Assembly: GCA_038239195.1 (NCBI GenBank)
Contig: JBBSEZ010000267.1
Location: forward strand, 1-13,763
Source of the DNA: JBBSEZ01 sp038239195
GTDB taxonomy: Bacteria > Planctomycetota > Planctomycetia > Gemmatales > Gemmataceae
Direction of reading: 5' to 3'
Length of the DNA stretch: 13,763 nucleotides
Both the position numbers and the translations under genes were made by a program. Below the pieces are notes generated by a model. The model was not told the DNA's origin and did not search any database. It saw only the letters and a list, made by a program, of their open reading frames with translations. This document shows, in pieces, positions 13,708-13,763 of this stretch (positions are counted from its first letter, which is position 1; every line of letters begins with the position of its first letter).

Positions 13708-13718
13708 ACGCGGATAAG
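13687..13718 (+). repeat. CACAGAT/CGGAT-type intergenic repeat, copy 3, overlapping the argH end
   Basis: GCCACAGATGAACACAGATG is followed by AACGCGGATAAGACAAGAAG, the same scheme of direct CACRGAT units and purine-rich tail as at 3753-3793 and 3828-3868. The first about 20 bases encode the last seven argH codons and its stop. Confidence 0.65.
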
Positions 13719-13763
13719 ACAAGAAGAGGGGGGCGAAAAGGCCTTGAGGGGGGTAGAATGAGA

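Noticed and set aside
1..13763. CRISPR array, tRNA, rRNA or insertion sequence
   Set aside because: No regularly spaced repeats, cloverleaf, rRNA core motifs, transposase motifs or terminal inverted repeats were seen on either strand.

Overview
This is a high-GC bacterial window that most likely comes from a planctomycete of the Gemmata group. Three things point there: a TIGR02996 'repeat-companion' protein (a domain expanded in Gemmata), a CE15-type esterase of planctomycete style, and a C-terminal scrap that resembles the heme-binding domain of PVC-type cytochromes. No rRNA, tRNA, CRISPR array, transposase or integrase was seen.

Layout. (1) 121-3190, minus strand: two consecutive genes. 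The downstream one carries a match to the XPB/Ssl2 helicase-associated N-terminal domain. Their junction is odd: the frames overlap and there is no convincing standard start for the second gene. (2) 3191-3911: about 720 bases with no intact gene. It holds a cytochrome-like C-terminal remnant interrupted by TAG and two copies, in opposite orientation, of a CACGGAT-type intergenic repeat. (3) 3912-5329, plus strand: a secreted glucuronoyl-esterase-like (CE15) gene split by what looks like a one-base loss in a C run. (4) 5624-about 6482, minus strand: an unrecognised gene broken by a one-base loss in a T run and by an in-frame TAG. (5) 6560-9622, plus strand: small, mostly unrecognised genes with good ribosome binding sites, including the TIGR02996 gene and a HEAT-like gene that is also interrupted by TAG. 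(6) 9737-12265, plus strand: three paralogous genes for small exported proteins with proline-rich tails. The first two also share a promoter-like leader of identical length. (7) 12316-13707: a complete argH (argininosuccinate lyase), whose last codons and stop lie inside another copy of the CACGGAT-type repeat.

The only confidently assigned metabolic step is the last step of arginine synthesis (argH). The CE15 enzyme would act outside the cytoplasm on glucuronoyl esters of plant-type polysaccharide if it is functional. The middle of the window (3.2-9.6 kb) looks like accessory DNA in decay: two single-base frameshifts and three in-frame TAG codons, all in otherwise convincing frames. Assembly error could explain the frameshifts but explains the three TAGs less easily. 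I do not see a complete known defence, secretion or biosynthetic system. The best candidates for something new are the tandem exported-protein family with its conserved leader, the helicase-like gene junction, and the recurrent amber codons.
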